NCBI RefSeq assembly: GCF_030052815.1
Contig: NC_079504.1
Coordinates: forward strand, 54,687,599-54,751,598
Reading direction: 5' to 3'
From: Hevea brasiliensis
Lineage: Eukaryota > Streptophyta > Magnoliopsida > Malpighiales > Euphorbiaceae
Length of the DNA: 64,000 nt
Shown here: positions 1 through 12,400 of the stretch, piece after piece
How positions within the stretch are numbered: position 1 is the stretch's first letter
Layout of the letters: every line of letters starts with the position of its first letter
Made by a program: the position numbers and the translations under genes
The notes under the pieces: generated by a model
What the model was told of the DNA's origin: nothing
The model's input: the letters and a program-made list of their open reading frames with translations, nothing else
The model's database searches: none

Positions 1-181
1 TCGGTAACCCATATACATTATTACTCTTCGAAAACTTTTCATCATCATCTTCAATACCCAAAACGCCGTCAAATTCATCCATAACATCGACTCTTCCATT
101 GGCAGGATCATCAACGATGCTCTCTGCTGCCTCTTGCTCTTCCTTTTTTGGGGTTTTTAAGGGTGAGAATTCGTACGTCAT
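1..181 (-). CDS. Partial open frame, N-terminal 60 residues of a possible host protein
   Basis: An open frame starts at the ATG complementary to 179-181 and stays open to the window edge. It is the first ATG after an in-frame TAA at 221-223, which supports this start. The visible part begins MTYEFSPLKTPKKEEQ and is acidic, with a DDD run near residue 49. There is no signal peptide, membrane segment or domain that I recognise. Codon use is balanced and the stretch is less AT-rich than its surroundings, unlike the transposon remains elsewhere. It is probably the first coding exon of a host gene running off the left end. It could also be a chance frame, since 60 codons is short. No function is assigned. 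Confidence 0.45.
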   Translation of the reverse strand, partial: MTYEFSPLKTPKKEEQEAAESIVDDPANGRVDVMDEFDGVLGIEDDDEKFSKSNNVYGLP

Positions 182-600
182 CTTTAGCTCTCTATTTCCC
201 TTTTCGCATATACAAAATTTTTAATTATTAAATAACACAGAGGATATGGGTATTGGATATTCCTTTCTTGAATTTTTAATTCAAAATATTTTAACTTTGT
301 ATCCTACGTGGAACCTTATCCTCTTTTTATTGGTTGCTTTATGACCAATTTTGTTGTGATTGGTTGAAAGGCTCCAGCTTGGAAGGAGATAGTGGGATCC
401 ACCATTTTGTTGGGACGAGGTATTGGGACCGTTTAGCATTTGGAAATTTTGCGTACGTTTGCCCACGAGAAGCACGTGAGCAAAAGAACTTGGACGTGCT
501 AAAATTTAAAGAAAAAAAAAATTACTTATTACACTATCTGTTTTTTTTTTTTTTTTTTTTAGTGGCGTTCTTTCTGTACACACGTTTGAAAATCTCAAGA
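182..600 (-). promoter_or_regulatory. Putative upstream region of the left-edge gene with three ACGTG cores
   Basis: This stretch lies upstream of the minus-strand frame at 1-181. It holds three ACGTG cores: 305-309, 474-478 (inside a full G-box CACGTG at 473-478) and 494-498. Such cores are bound by plant bZIP and bHLH factors in abscisic-acid and light responses. A 20-bp poly-T tract lies at 541-560. I see no clear TATA box. The regulatory role is inferred from motif density and position. Confidence 0.3.
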
Positions 601-796
601 TATTTTTATAAAATAAAATAAAGTATATATATATATATATATAACATGTTTAAGTATTTAAATTTTAGATTAAATTTGAGTGGATTGAATTAAACTGAAT
701 TAACTATATCAATTTCGAATTAATCAATTCTATATTTTTAACTAATTGTGATGTTGCTAAATTTTATTTTTTTAAAAAAGTTAAATATATTAATAT
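601..796. repeat. AT-rich spacer with a (TA)n tract
   Basis: A (TA)n microsatellite lies at about 624-643. The rest is AT-rich with short GAATT-type repeats. I see no gene. Confidence 0.6.
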
Positions 797-1025
797 TGTA
801 ATGATCTAAAATTTTAAATAAAAAATTTTAAATTTGAAAATATAATTTTATTAATATTTAATGACTCAAAATTCTATATGCAATTTCAGAAATAAAAATG
901 CTATTTTTATTATTACTATAGTTATATCATAAATTAATTCCTAAAATATTATTTTATATAAATTATATTATTTTTTAAATATATTATAATTAAAAAATTA
1001 TTCAAATTATTTAAATTCAAATAAT
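797..1025 (+). repeat. Fragment resembling the start of the J-family LTR
   Basis: It opens with TGTAATG and follows the start of LTR J (35953 onward) through several matching phrases, including a shared AAATTCTAT..TGCAATTT run and AGAAATAAAAATG. It then dissolves into A/T filler. It looks like the truncated 5' part of a second, older copy. No TSD or 3' end was found. The stretch 1026-1259 beyond it has no recognisable content, though it may be decayed pol of R0. Confidence 0.45.
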
Positions 1026-1259
1026 TTAAATGAGCGTCTACCATAAAGGATGAAGGAATAATTAAGAAACTTTTAGATTAAGCTTCTAGGGAGGGAATTC
1101 AAGAGCTATAGTGCAGAGGTTCTAAAGGATAACAGTCCAATAGTCAGCAATGCACTTGAAGGAATAGCGTGGTGAACAAGCAAACCGGGTTTTGTGCTCA
1201 AGCAACAGTGAAGAACAATTCTATTAAGAATGGGTTCAAAGATAGATTCACTAAAAGGG

Positions 1260-2005
1260 TTAGTAATAAGGATGATATCGAGAGGACCACCACTCTAAGA
1301 TTTGTGTGCCTGATGTGGATCACTGGGGGAATGAGTTTAAGTGAGAGCAAACCGAACTATGTGTAGAACAAGTTGTGGATCCAAGTACAAGTGTGTTAAG
1401 AAGGTTAAGTCAAAAGAAAAAGAAGTTGCACAAAAGAAACAAGGAACTCCTAACCTAGAAAGAGAGTTAAGAAATGGTTACATAAAATGAGAGGGCATGA
1501 CTCTATCTGGGTAATAGTGAATTAAAAATACATAGATTACATGGAGTTTTATTTTCCTTGGTGGCAAGTATAGGGCACTAGTTCACTTTTTGGCTTTAGA
1601 TAATGTAGCAGGAGAAACGTGGCACTCGATTGGCATTATTCATAGCTGGTCATTTGAGACAGTCAGGCAATGGTGTAAGGAGTGGAACGAGGACAAAATA
1701 TAGGTCGAGGATCACAATCTTGGATTTGAGAAGGTATGTGTGTACTAAGAATTAAAATAGTTTTATTAGGACTTCAGTGGCCCACAGAGTGAGCAATAGT
1801 CTCGGGTAGAAAGTCTACAACAATGATCACATCAGAGTGACATCCTATGAAGCTCTAAATAGTGGGAAGTGTAAATCACCTTTCTGTTGAAAAGGGGTTA
1901 ATGGGACAAGTGTGTATAATATGGTATAGTCCAATTCACTTACAGAATGTTCCTTGGGAATCATGAGCACTTAAAGACAACTTTTAACGGGAAAAAAACT
2001 TGATC
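1260..2005 (+). pseudogene. R0: heavily decayed Ty3/gypsy integrase, first part
   Basis: Short blocks align in order with chromovirus integrase despite many stops and frameshifts. Near 1300 is a VPDVD block from the region before the zinc finger. Near 1375 a VDPST block matches the usual HPGST. At 1497-1523 is GHDSIWVIV, the start of the catalytic core. At about 1835-1890 is YEAL..GKCKSPFC, the usual YEALYGRKCRTPLCW block. The frame is cut at 2005 by solo LTR A and resumes at 8051. This is the most decayed element in the window. It has no coding capacity. Confidence 0.75.
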
Positions 2006-2347
2006 TGTAACACCTACCATTTCTTAACGTCAAAATTTCTATTGTAGATGGGATATTCTGGTGAATTCAAAGTTTTCACCAATAAGGGAATTGTGGGGGG
2101 TTGTAAAAGTGTATATCTATATGTATATGTATGTGTGATGTGTTCAAAATGTATTTAAAAATGAAAATGTCTTAATGGCCGAGACAGTTTTTTAAGAGTG
2201 TTTTAGGTAGAAGGAAATTCAGCAGCCAAAGCATGGACATCTGATAATCAAAGTCCCTTTCTACTGGTCAAATCCTTTTTGGACAGAATGGACTCCGACA
2301 GTCAAAACTGTGACTTTCAACAACTGAAAGTCCCAAGAGAGTAAGGA

Positions 2348-2355
2348 TATAAAAG
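2348..2355 (+). promoter_or_regulatory. TATA box of LTR A
   Basis: TATAAAAG lies about 340 bp into the LTR. A long CT tract follows about 32 bp downstream, where transcription would be expected to start. Confidence 0.55.
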
Positions 2356-2384
2356 GCCAATAGCTTGTTTTTCTATCCAAAAGT

Positions 2385-2386
<2 letters not shown>

Positions 2387-2435
<49 letters not shown>
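2387..2435 (+). repeat. (CT)n microsatellite in LTR A
   Basis: About 24 uninterrupted CT units follow the TATA box. Pyrimidine-rich tracts are common in plant promoters and 5' leaders, so this one may lie at the RNA start. Confidence 0.9.
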
Positions 2436-2441
<6 letters not shown>

Positions 2442-3060
2442 TTAGACATGCAAAGGGCATTTTAAGGATATTTTCTTAGAAATTTCATGTTTTGAAGCTT
2501 GATTCTTCTAAACCGAAGCTTGGTGAAAGTGGATTGAAGCTAGGATTGCTAGTTCACTTCCTTCTTCAATTCAAGGCAAAAAGGTAAATTCCTTTTCCTT
2601 TTGATCTTTTAAAAGAATCTAAGTATGTCTAGGTGTGTTAGATAGTTGGTTTTTTTGAATGCAAGTATGTTTATAGGAGTTTTGAAGCATGAGTAGGTTG
2701 AAAATGGGGTTGCATGTTGAGTTCTTGGTGTTTTCTTTGTTAAATGTGATGTGTGAAGCTAATGGAACTTGGAATTCTAGCTTTTAGTGGTTACATGTGA
2801 GTTCAAGCTTGATTTCAAGTTTCCTTAGGCCTTAAATAGCAAGTTTCTTTTGTTGGATTCAAGAATTTCTTGATGATGTTATGTTTATTTTGGTTGAATC
2901 TTGAATTCACATTCAATTTGGAATTTCATTTGTTTTTAGGCTTGATTCAAAGTTTTCTTTAGCCCTAGACTTGTGTTTATATGTTTGAATTGTGTTTTGG
3001 AAACTTAGGGTGAGTTTGGGCATTGTTGGGAGATGGATTCTATAGGTTTTTGACTTGCGA

Positions 3061-3310
3061 ATTCTAGAAATTCCTAGATTCAGCTGCTGAAAACCATTAT
3101 TTCAGCAGCTGAAGAATGTAGTTTCTTAGGAAAATCTAGAAAGTTTCCAAATTCGGTAGCCAAAGTCCAATACTTCGGCAGTCTCAGGGGTTACCAGACA
3201 AAAATGGGACTTATGAGCCTCAAGGGTTTAATAGCCAAAGTCCATGACTTCAGCAACTGCAATAGCTACTGGATTATAAGGCCAACCGAATTCGGCAGCT
3301 AAAGTGGGTT
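3061..3310 (+). repeat. Dispersed short repeat TTCRGCAGC..AAAGT in LTR A
   Basis: A motif near TTCGGCAGCCAAAGT recurs in variants at about 3080, 3100, 3154, 3172, 3228 and 3288, with a further copy near 2218. Some copies face each other: TTCAGCTGCTGAA at about 3080 is itself palindromic. It may be a decayed tandem or inverted repeat array. Confidence 0.5.
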
Positions 3311-3996
3311 CTACTAGGCCTATTCTCCTTCCTTTCTTAAGATTCCAAAACATAATTTCTTTGCTCAAAAGGGCTAAGAATAAGATGTGTGATGTATGTA
3401 TAAAGTTTTAGAGGTCCAAATGACTCTGTCGGATCTAATATATTTAGGATCAAACTTGAGGGATTCAGGAAGCTAAGGATCCAAGCCTAACTATAACTCG
3501 TGTTAGGTGGTTGAGAGGCTATAAGAGGTGAGTAACTCTAACCCTAATAAATGTAAATTCTTTAATATGATTCATGATCATCCACATGCATCATTTTATT
3601 ATTTTACTAGGGTGTATGTATTTAGAACACGAATATGTTGCATTTTTGCATAATTATTATTGATGCATGATGGAATTTGGATGACCCACTAATTCTCCCT
3701 ATGTTATTTATATGTTATGTTTATGATGTGATAATGCATGATCTGTAAGTGAGGCTTAATGGTGCACTACTTTCAATGAAAGGCCTGAAGAGCCTCTGTA
3801 TAAGCCAGACTCATTGGATATATTAAGCAGAAGTTCTGAGGAGCCTCTGTATGAACTAGACATATTGGATTTAGGGAATCAGTGGTGACAAGTCCATCTT
3901 ATGTGAATGCTTATGAAGTGAAAACTCATTTGGACGATGCATTACATATGTATGAAATGAATGTTATAATTATTTGATATTGGTTAGTTTACTCAC

Positions 3997-4014
3997 TGAG
4001 CTTGTATAAGCTCA
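3997..4014 (+). other. LTR A hairpin
   Basis: Perfect 7-bp inverted repeat, TGAGCTT and AAGCTCA, around the loop GTAT, preceded by CAC. It sits in the same relative place as the CTGAG or CTAAG hairpins of the other LTR families (see findings). Confidence 0.65.
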
Positions 4015-4091
4015 CCTCTTTTCCCCAAGCCCAGGTGTAGGAGTGTATAAGGAGGAGAGTCCCTTAGAGCTTGAGCAACAAGAGTAGTTGT

Positions 4092-7000
4092 TGTCACACC
4101 CTACCCCTCTATAAGGCATAACATGATCCCGTAGTATACCTAATGAATTACGAACTCCGTCTACTGATAATCCATTAAATACACTACAAGGGATTTTAAA
4201 AACTTTTCTTACTTCTTTTACAGTGGTGAGCACTATTTACAGGTGTTAAAAACTTTTTTTTTTTAACTGAAGTGATAGAACTGACACATTTGACTTATTT
4301 GGAATTTCTGTAAAAATTTTGGCAGAGTGCCATCTGTAATTTGGATAAAACAGTTCTTCAGAAAACCTGTAAAAAGCACTTCAATATATTTTTCAAATCT
4401 CAACTCCAACATTTTCTCAACTCAAATCCATAGTAATTTTTCAAAGACTGAGATAAAAGAAATATAATACAATTTTTACAAGCCAAAATAACTCATAATT
4501 ATTTTACAACTTCAATGTACAATTTTTATTTACAACTACTCAAAACCAACAACAATATGTACATACGGTGAACATACATTACATTACAAAATACAAAATA
4601 TTGGTATACTCATTATACCCGGTAGTCTCTCGCTGGAGGTACTAGCAGCCTAGTCTGCTGCCCTGTCTGTCTGTCTACCTGCGACAGCAATAAAAAGCTA
4701 TCGCTGAGACAATGTCTCAGTGGTGCACAACATTAACCAAACACAAATTTAACTCACAATTCATAATTCAAATAAATAGTGGATATTTAAAAACCATAGT
4801 TAAATTCAAGAAAATACTATCATAAGGAATTTAACACAATATCACAATAAATCTCAGTAATCAAAACATAGTTAAATTCAAAAGACAGTAAATGTCAATA
4901 AGAATTTAAACTTCATTTCACAAATTATCAAATCGCATAACAACACAATTTAGTCGAATAATTTAAGAATACAGTGTTGCCAATTCATTCACAAAATGGC
5001 AACACAATTCATAATTATCTTTAGTTTCCAAAAAACCATTTACAGTGCTTTTCAATCAATAGTATCCATCAAATCATTTACAATGCTTTTCAAGCAATAA
5101 ATATCCATTCAAACACATTTTCACAATTTAAAACAATAATGTACAAATAGTCATAATTCATTTTAATTGAAAAATTCAAAAGAAATACTGTTGTGCACAA
5201 ACACAATTTAAATCAATAACATACAATTAATCATATGAAATCTTATTCAGAGTAAAATCAGTTGAAAACTAGTTGTGCACAAACACAATTTAAAACAATA
5301 ACATACAATTAATCATATGAAATATTATTCAGTGTAAAATCAGTTGAAAACTAGTTGTGCACAAACCTCTGATAATTGTCTCCTGGTCTGGACTCAATAT
5401 TTCCTTCCCTTTCCCTGAGTCTTTGGTAACTGAGAAACACAATTTGAAGTGTTTCAGTACTAAATTAAACTGTCTCTAACGATAATGTTCGATAAGTAAT
5501 TCACTGAAGGCTATTATTTGCTCAACCACCTAATATACCAGCCCTCGATGTGTTTTAGGTAAATTAGGTTTTAGTGTCATTAATATGTCACATTCGATAG
5601 GGTTTTAGGGTTTGTACGTTTTACCAAACTCATTTCCTTGTTTAGTGCATTTTAATGCAACTTGCTGGATTCCGGGATACTAGTTTGACCTAGTTGGACG
5701 ACCTAGTTCCCTCGATTTTCGAGTTTTGGTCAAAACTACAAACTTGTAGATCTATGTCTTATTGCACGCGGGGCAAAATTTCAGGTCAATCTGAGTTATG
5801 TAGACCAAGTTATGGTCATTTTACTATTTCTGGTCAAATGGCATCAAATTAGGTCATTTTAGGTCAAATTTGGTCAACTTTGGTTCGGCCAGTTTTTGGA
5901 CCCGAACTTGTGCAAGCTGTTTGACTTGCTTATGGTCATTTCTGGGCTTTGGTGTCTTCATAAGACTTGTAGGTATGGGTCTTAGCTATTCATGGTTAAA
6001 ATTTCAGGTCAATTGGACCTGTTTTGAGTGAGTTATGGTCTAAACACTAACTGCTGCCCAAATGGTCAGTTTTCAGGTTTCACTTGCACTTAATCCGAAT
6101 TGGTCATTTTTCATGTCACCTTGCAAGCAGAATTTTGGTATGCTTTCTCAATGAAAGTTGGCACATTTTGTGCCTAGTTTCACCTCCAATTGGTCTCATA
6201 CCCATTGAGGTTACACGTTTAAAGTTATAGGCTAAAATGCATACTGCCCTTAATTACCTTGCTTAAACATACCTCAATTACACACTTACATTACTATATG
6301 TCCACTTCCCTTACCAATTCTGTTTTGATTCATTACCAAAACCATATTCCACTTTACATTAACATCACTTTGGGCAGATTACAAACATCCTTAATACACC
6401 AATTAAAACTCACATTTACAAAGTCTAAGTACAATCACATATAAACCTAAACATTACTAATTCTTACATACACTTTACACAATCACTCTATATACATATC
6501 CATCAATCCTCAATGTCAATATTCTGCCAATACCTTCATACACATACATTTATCCAAGAGTCCCAAGGCTGCCAAAAATCTTCACCATGCCAAAGTGTCC
6601 TACAATTCATCAATTTCCATTCCAAGTGCACAGTCACCATATACATCTGGAATAATTTACTAGGATATTAAATCACCCTAATCAACATCATTTCTCATCA
6701 AATATATGTGTAAATATTTCCTTAAATACATAACTCCATGGCTGTCCCAAAATGAACATATCAATAACTTCTCAAACTTGAAAATTTTCTTCACAAATCC
6801 AACACCCATAACATGTACACAAAGTTTAACAAAGCAATATTCAAAAATGTAAACTTACCTATGGTTGGAGCTTGCTAAACCTTTATTAAACTTCTTGATT
6901 TTGGTATCAAGCTCTTCCTTATGATGTGTAGACAATCTTTAATGAAGAATTCTAAGTGATTGGAGTTGAAATGGAGGAGTGGATCAAGCTCATGCAAAAA

Positions 7001-7739
7001 CGGCAATGGAGGACTTTCTCTTCATCAATTCGGCAAAGTTGAGAGGGTTTGGGGAAGATGAAGTTTCAGCTTGTATAATGGAATTCCAGCTGCCCCATTA
7101 TGTTTTTATTTTATTCCTTTAGTGGCCCACTCACTCAATTAATCATATAATATGTTAAATTCTCACTTATTCCACATTAAACCCTTAATTCTTGTTATTT
7201 ACTTTAGGTACCACCAAATTAATTTTTCATTTTATTTTCTAAGTGTAATATTATTTATTTTTAATGGACATTTAGGTCAAAAGACAATTCAGGGTGTCAA
7301 ATGACCATAATGCCCCTGTTCGGGATGCATTCCCGATTTTTCGGTAACACCGGGTTTTGTCCATTTTTTGATTTCTCACTTTTCTTTGTACTAATAATTT
7401 AATTTTTCTTTGATATTTCTAATGATATTTATACTTCAATAAGGGTCTATTTAAGTCCTAAAAATATTTTCCAGGATTCCCCGCAGTGCAGGGCTAGTCA
7501 ACGGTCTACGCCGTGACTTCCCGGTGCGGTCCCCCATCGCTAGGGTTCTCGGCTCGCTTAACTTGGTTACATTTCTTTGCTATTATTTTTCCTTTGTTTT
7601 TCTTGTATTTTCTTTTCTTGTATTTCATTATTTTATGTCTCCTCATTCATATTTAAGTGTAGTTCTAGGCATCCTAGCTGTCCGAACAACACTGGTCACC
7701 GGAACAGTAGAACGCATTACCGAACTTAGGGGTGTTACA
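4092..7739 (-). mobile_element. Solo LTR B (same family as element C), minus orientation
   Basis: It starts TGTCACACC at 4092 and ends GGTGTTACA at 7739. The 5-bp TSD GTTGT is perfect (4087-4091 and 7740-7744). At 3648 bp it is the reverse complement of a C-type LTR (3587 and 3595 bp) and matches it along its whole length. No internal domain is present. An AATAAA polyadenylation signal on the minus strand lies at 4525-4530. It is a target-flanked solo LTR inside solo LTR A, so it arrived later than A. Confidence 0.93.
4683..4720 (-). other. LTR B twin hairpins
   Basis: 4704-4720 is a perfect inverted repeat with 7-bp arms CTGAGAC and GTCTCAG and a 3-nt loop. Next to it, in sense RNA, arms GCGATAGC and GCTGTCGC pair over 8 bp with one G-U. 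These are the least decayed copies of this module in the C/B family. Confidence 0.75.
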
Positions 7740-8050
7740 GTTGTAGAGTGTTTATATGTATATTGTATGTTAGTGGACATTGAATATGTAAATTTCTTTT
7801 TTTTTTTAAGCATGTATGTTGAACTAATTACACTTTAGTGATGTTATGTATGTAAAGGTTCAAATTCTGAGCCCATTTCATGTTAATTATGAATGAGAAA
7901 ACTAAAGTGTAATAGTTTGGAGTTTGCTTAGATTGTGAGATACAGTAATATGTTATTGTTTAACAGGTTTTAGGATTACTACAGGTTCCAGTAGCTTTAA
8001 GCTTATCTGATCCCTAGTGTCGGTAACGACCCCTAGGTTGGGTCGTTACA

Positions 8051-8305
8051 TGATCAGACTAAGAAGATAAAATGTGGAATGTCAATAGGTGATTGCATGA
8101 TTCTTAAGGTCGTTCTTCTAAAAAGAGATATGAGATTGGGAAGGAGAGATAAGTTTACACCTTTTTTATGCTAAACAATTGAGCTTAAGGGTAAAAATGG
8201 TGCAATTGCTTACCATTTGAAGTGCCAACAAACGTTTAATAGGTGTACCTTGTGTCACACATATCCTTGACATGGAGGTATGTCCTTGATCCTATTTGCT
8301 GGTTT
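8051..8305 (+). pseudogene. R0: decayed integrase C-terminal part, continued
   Basis: It continues R0 after LTR A. The first 5 bp are the TSD copy. Readable blocks include LKRDMRLGRRDKFTPF near 8110-8170, which matches the conserved MRFGKKGKLSPRF segment, then GAIAYHL near 8202, then a frameshifted HVSMLRRY-like block near 8260. At about 8306 the similarity stops and repeat X begins. Stops occur throughout. Confidence 0.7.
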
Positions 8306-8363
8306 TTCAACCGTCGCAAGTGCATGGATCGCTAACAAATAATAAAGTGATGAGTAGAGTATC
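8306..8363. repeat. Unclassified repeat X, left part
   Basis: This short AT-rich stretch is cut by element D at 8363. It is joined to 34470 onward once D and one TSD copy are removed. The combined sequence encodes no recognisable protein. Confidence 0.5.
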
Positions 8364-9427
8364 TGTGATGCCCCTTACCCGTCTACTATATAGCAGAGTA
8401 AGAAGTACCACATTCGGTGCCGGAGTATCCTATCTTGTCTTATCATGTCTATTGTAAATTTTAATATCATTTAAAACAAGTATTCCATATGTAGAATTTT
8501 TTTTATCACAATTTATCTCTATGAAAACCCGGACAGAGCCTCCTCTATTTTATTAGTATCTAGCGGGTTCCAATAGTTACTTGTCAAAAATAATTGCATA
8601 TCTTTCTTATATATCCATAGTCATATCATATCATATCATATCATTTAAAGAAATGAAACTCATTCATTCATTCTGATGGAAATTTATATACAAAAGTTTA
8701 CAAGCTTATTTACAATCCCAAAATATAAATTATATTTATTTACAATACAAAATATAACTAGATGATATTTATATACAACAAACCAAAATACTAAGTCTAG
8801 TACATGAGCCCCACCAATAAAATACAAAATACTAAGGTGACTTTAGACTATGGCAGATCTAACTTAAGCTCTATCAGGACACTACTGCTGCGGCTGCTGC
8901 TGTGTCCGGTGGCTCTGGTCTCCAGTACCTACGCGATGGAAAATCCAACGCGCTAAGAAAAATTGCTTAGTGGTGCATAATCTTAAAGCAGAATAACTCA
9001 ATGATTTAAAATGACAATAATATGTGTAATTTCATAATCCTAGGTCAATTGCATATTTTATAGCACTTTGGAATCAATATATTTATCAGGATTTTATCTA
9101 TCCATATATTTCATTTTCAATCTCCTTAAACTTATATCATTGAAATTGTCATCAATTCTAAGACATTTATAAATTTCCTACACTTTGGGAACAGTTAAAT
9201 TTAACAGTATCTTTTATGTTCATTTCTTATATAGACTACGTCATTTATGACTTTTTTGTACTTTGAAAATAAATTAATTATCAGTATCTTTTCTGTGCGT
9301 TAATTTCATTCTCTGGCTTTCTAAACTCATATTAGAGTCTTTGGAATCATATCAGTGTATTTTATGTCATATCGGTGTATTTCATATCATATCTGTATAT
9401 TTGTGTCCAAGTAACCTATAACAAACT

Positions 9428-12400
9428 TCTAACGCCCTCACTTTAGGTAGTCTGTACATTCTACTGTTCCGACGACTAACGTCTGTCCAGACAGCCAAGA
9501 TGACTGAAACTACACTCCAACTAGAGTGAGGAGGCATAAATTGACTGAATAAAGACTAAGTAAAATTAAGGAAAAATAAAAGAAGTGAATTGCAAATGAG
9601 TTAATTGAGCCGGTGCCCCGGTGATGGGTAACCTAATGGGAACTCGCTGTAAAGACAGCTAGTAGCCCTAAACCCATAGTGAAACCTAGTGAAATAATTT
9701 TTGGGACTCTAGAAAAGAGTCATTGAGGTTTCGATGGCATTAGAATTCCAAGAAAAAAAAAATTTAGATCAGTACAGACAATTTTAGTATGTTAAGCAAA
9801 ACGAAGGGCATTTTAGTCATTTCGTCTTCAGAGATGATTTTTGGCCAACTTGTCCAGTTAAATAAATAATTTGTATGACATAAATTATGAAAAAAAAGTT
9901 ATAAAAATTAAATTAAAAATCAGTAGACAAGAAAAGAAAAAGAAAATGAAAGAAAACTCAAATTTTGACATCATAATGATGTCATTATAAACTCTCCACC
10001 AATCACTATTAGACAACCAATTAATGAGCCAATAAAAAGAGATAAATGAGGTCAAAAATGACAAAAAAATTTTGCGTTTTGTCTTCCCCAACCAGCCAAA
10101 TTCCCTAGCCAAAGCACTCTCCACCATTTTTTTTTTCTTTAAAGCTTGATTTTCCCTAAGTTTTCCACCCCAAAATCTTAAACTTCCTTCATGAAAATTT
10201 ATCCCTACATCAAGATAAACATTTTGATTATCAAAAAGTGAGGAAATTCCAAAGTTTCTACAAGCTTAAGAATTGATCAAAGAGGTTAGTGCTATATAAC
10301 TCTTTCTTTCTTATTTTTTCTTAAACTATGTTAAGCATGCATAAGGAAGTAAAAATTGAAAGAAATTAAAAAGAATTGTTGAGAAATTTTTAGTTAGGGT
10401 TTGAATTAATTTTGGTACCTTGGTGTTATGGCTTGAGATTGATCATGTTGAGACTGTTTGTTAATTATTTGAAGTGTTATGAATGATAAATTGTAGTTGG
10501 GAGTAAGGAGGATGGAATATTGGGAGTGCTTCTCTTATGCAGGAAATTTGGACCTATGAGTCCATTGTGTTTTTTGAGTTATAACTGAAGTTTTGTGACT
10601 CCAATTAGGGTGAGGCCAATTGGAGGTGAAACTAGATCTAAAATACCCCATTTTTCATGAAGAAATCCTGCCCAAATTCTGTTAAAATCTTGGTCAATTT
10701 ACTGTCCCAATACGGATATTTGAACACAGAACCCAGAAAAATGACCTGTTCATTTGGCCATAACTCTTTCTAGACAGGTCCAAATGACCTGAATTTTATA
10801 CCATTGGAAAGATTAGACATAGAACTACAACTTTCATTGAGAAAACCAAGCCCAGAAATGTCTCTAATCAAATGACATTGTTGACTCAAATTAGGATACC
10901 AAATTGACCTGCACCATTCTGTCCAGAATTTCCTAAACTAAAGCTCACCGGACCAGTTTTGGCAAGATGGTCATAACTTGGTCTACAAAAACCCAAATTC
11001 AATGAAACTAGTGGCAAACTTTCTATAAGACATAGATTTACAAAATTGGTCTTTTGACTAAAATCCAGACACTAAGGGAACTAGGCTAATTTATTAGGTC
11101 AAATTAGCATATGAATTATGGAAATTACCTAAGTGATCATTTGACCCCAGAACACTCATTTAGCCATATCTTCCACTAGAAAGCTCTAATTAGGATAAGC
11201 CATACTGATATGGAACCCTAAGAAATAGGGTTCTAACTTTGTTTTAGACTTGGTCCTCAAATTATGAACATAAGAACCCTAAAATGGGAGTCAAAGTTTC
11301 TGACCTGAACATGAATCCTGGTAGAATAGGGTACATAAGTCCAAGCTAGTGATTTAGCCATAATTAATTCTACAAAACTTGAAAAATTGTAATAAAAACT
11401 TCTGAGTGACTATAAGACATAGGGTAACAACTTCTATGAAGAACCTTAGGCCTAAAAATGACTATAACATGACCAATTAATTAGACAAAGACAGACTCTA
11501 AAAACTGCCAAATTCTGGACCTTGAGAAAGGTTCATAAAATAACTTAGCATATGATATGAAATAAAATAAAATACTTTGTTAAGTATAAAAATGACATGA
11601 ATTAATGAAACTATAGGTATGAAATAACATTTTTTACCCAAAGTACACCTAGACTCATTTATATAGCTTGGATTGATTGGTATACTAATTAGGGGCTACA
11701 TATTGCAGTACTGCCCACAAGGATAATCATTGATAGACAACATATGTCTAAGATGATTGTTCTACTGGCTTTATGCCTGCTTGATGGCCATAGTGCCAAT
11801 TTTCATTATTACTGGCTTATGCCTGCCCGCTGGCCTTGTGCCTGATATGACCGTTGTATACTGGGTAGACATACGAATGTCTAACTAGTATATTACCGTA
11901 TATCCAGTCTTTATAGTGTGTCATAGGTTACTTGGGCACAGATAAAAGTAATAAGCCTTAAATATAAATAAGTACATGAGAAAATCATTAATATGAATTT
12001 TATAAGACTGAATATAAGGTATATGCACAGAAAAGATCCCTATTAGCTTACTTACTTCCAAAGTTCTAGAAAACATGTAAAAGATTTTAAATACATGAAA
12101 ATTGATATTTATTTATAAGGTTATATGTGAAATAATTATTTTAAATTGTTTAGTTATTTTTTTTCCTTATTTATGCACCACTAAGCGTTATGCTTAGCGC
12201 ATTGGTTCTTACCACGCATAGGTACTGGAGAGTAGCAGCAGCAGTAGGGCCTAGACTGGACTTGGATTAGATATGCTACTGTGTGGGTTTTCACCTCATT
12301 AGTCACTTTGGTAGGGCTCATGTACATGTTAGATTTTGCATTTTGGTATTTTAAGTAATTAAATGATGTAAATAATTTTGGATTGTATATAAATTATAAA

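Larger units (their letters stand above)
2006..8050 (+). mobile_element. Solo LTR A, about 2.4 kb, interrupted by solo LTR B
   Basis: It starts TGTAACACC at 2006 and ends GTCGTTACA at 8050. The 5-bp TSD TGATC is perfect (2001-2005 and 8051-8055), and removing the insert rejoins the integrase remnant. Subtracting B and its TSD leaves about 2392 bp with no gag-pol, so it is a solo LTR left by recombination between the LTRs of one element. Orientation is taken from a plus-strand TATA box at 2348. The family is not named; the TGTAACACC start resembles the other LTRs here. Confidence 0.88.

Noticed and set aside
1169..1366. 65-residue plus-strand frame taken as a gene
   Set aside because: It overlaps the decayed R0 integrase region in a mixed frame; conserved blocks there are in other frames, so it is not a gene.
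2261..2449. Minus-strand frame with Arg-Glu repeats
   Set aside because: Translation of the (CT)n tract.
7524..7838. Hydrophobic frame of about 84-104 residues, also present at 17518-17772 and 25888-26103 on the minus strand
   Set aside because: It lies antisense to the first part of the B/C-type LTR and is shared only because the LTR is shared. Its end differs in each copy; the hydrophobic look comes from T-rich DNA.
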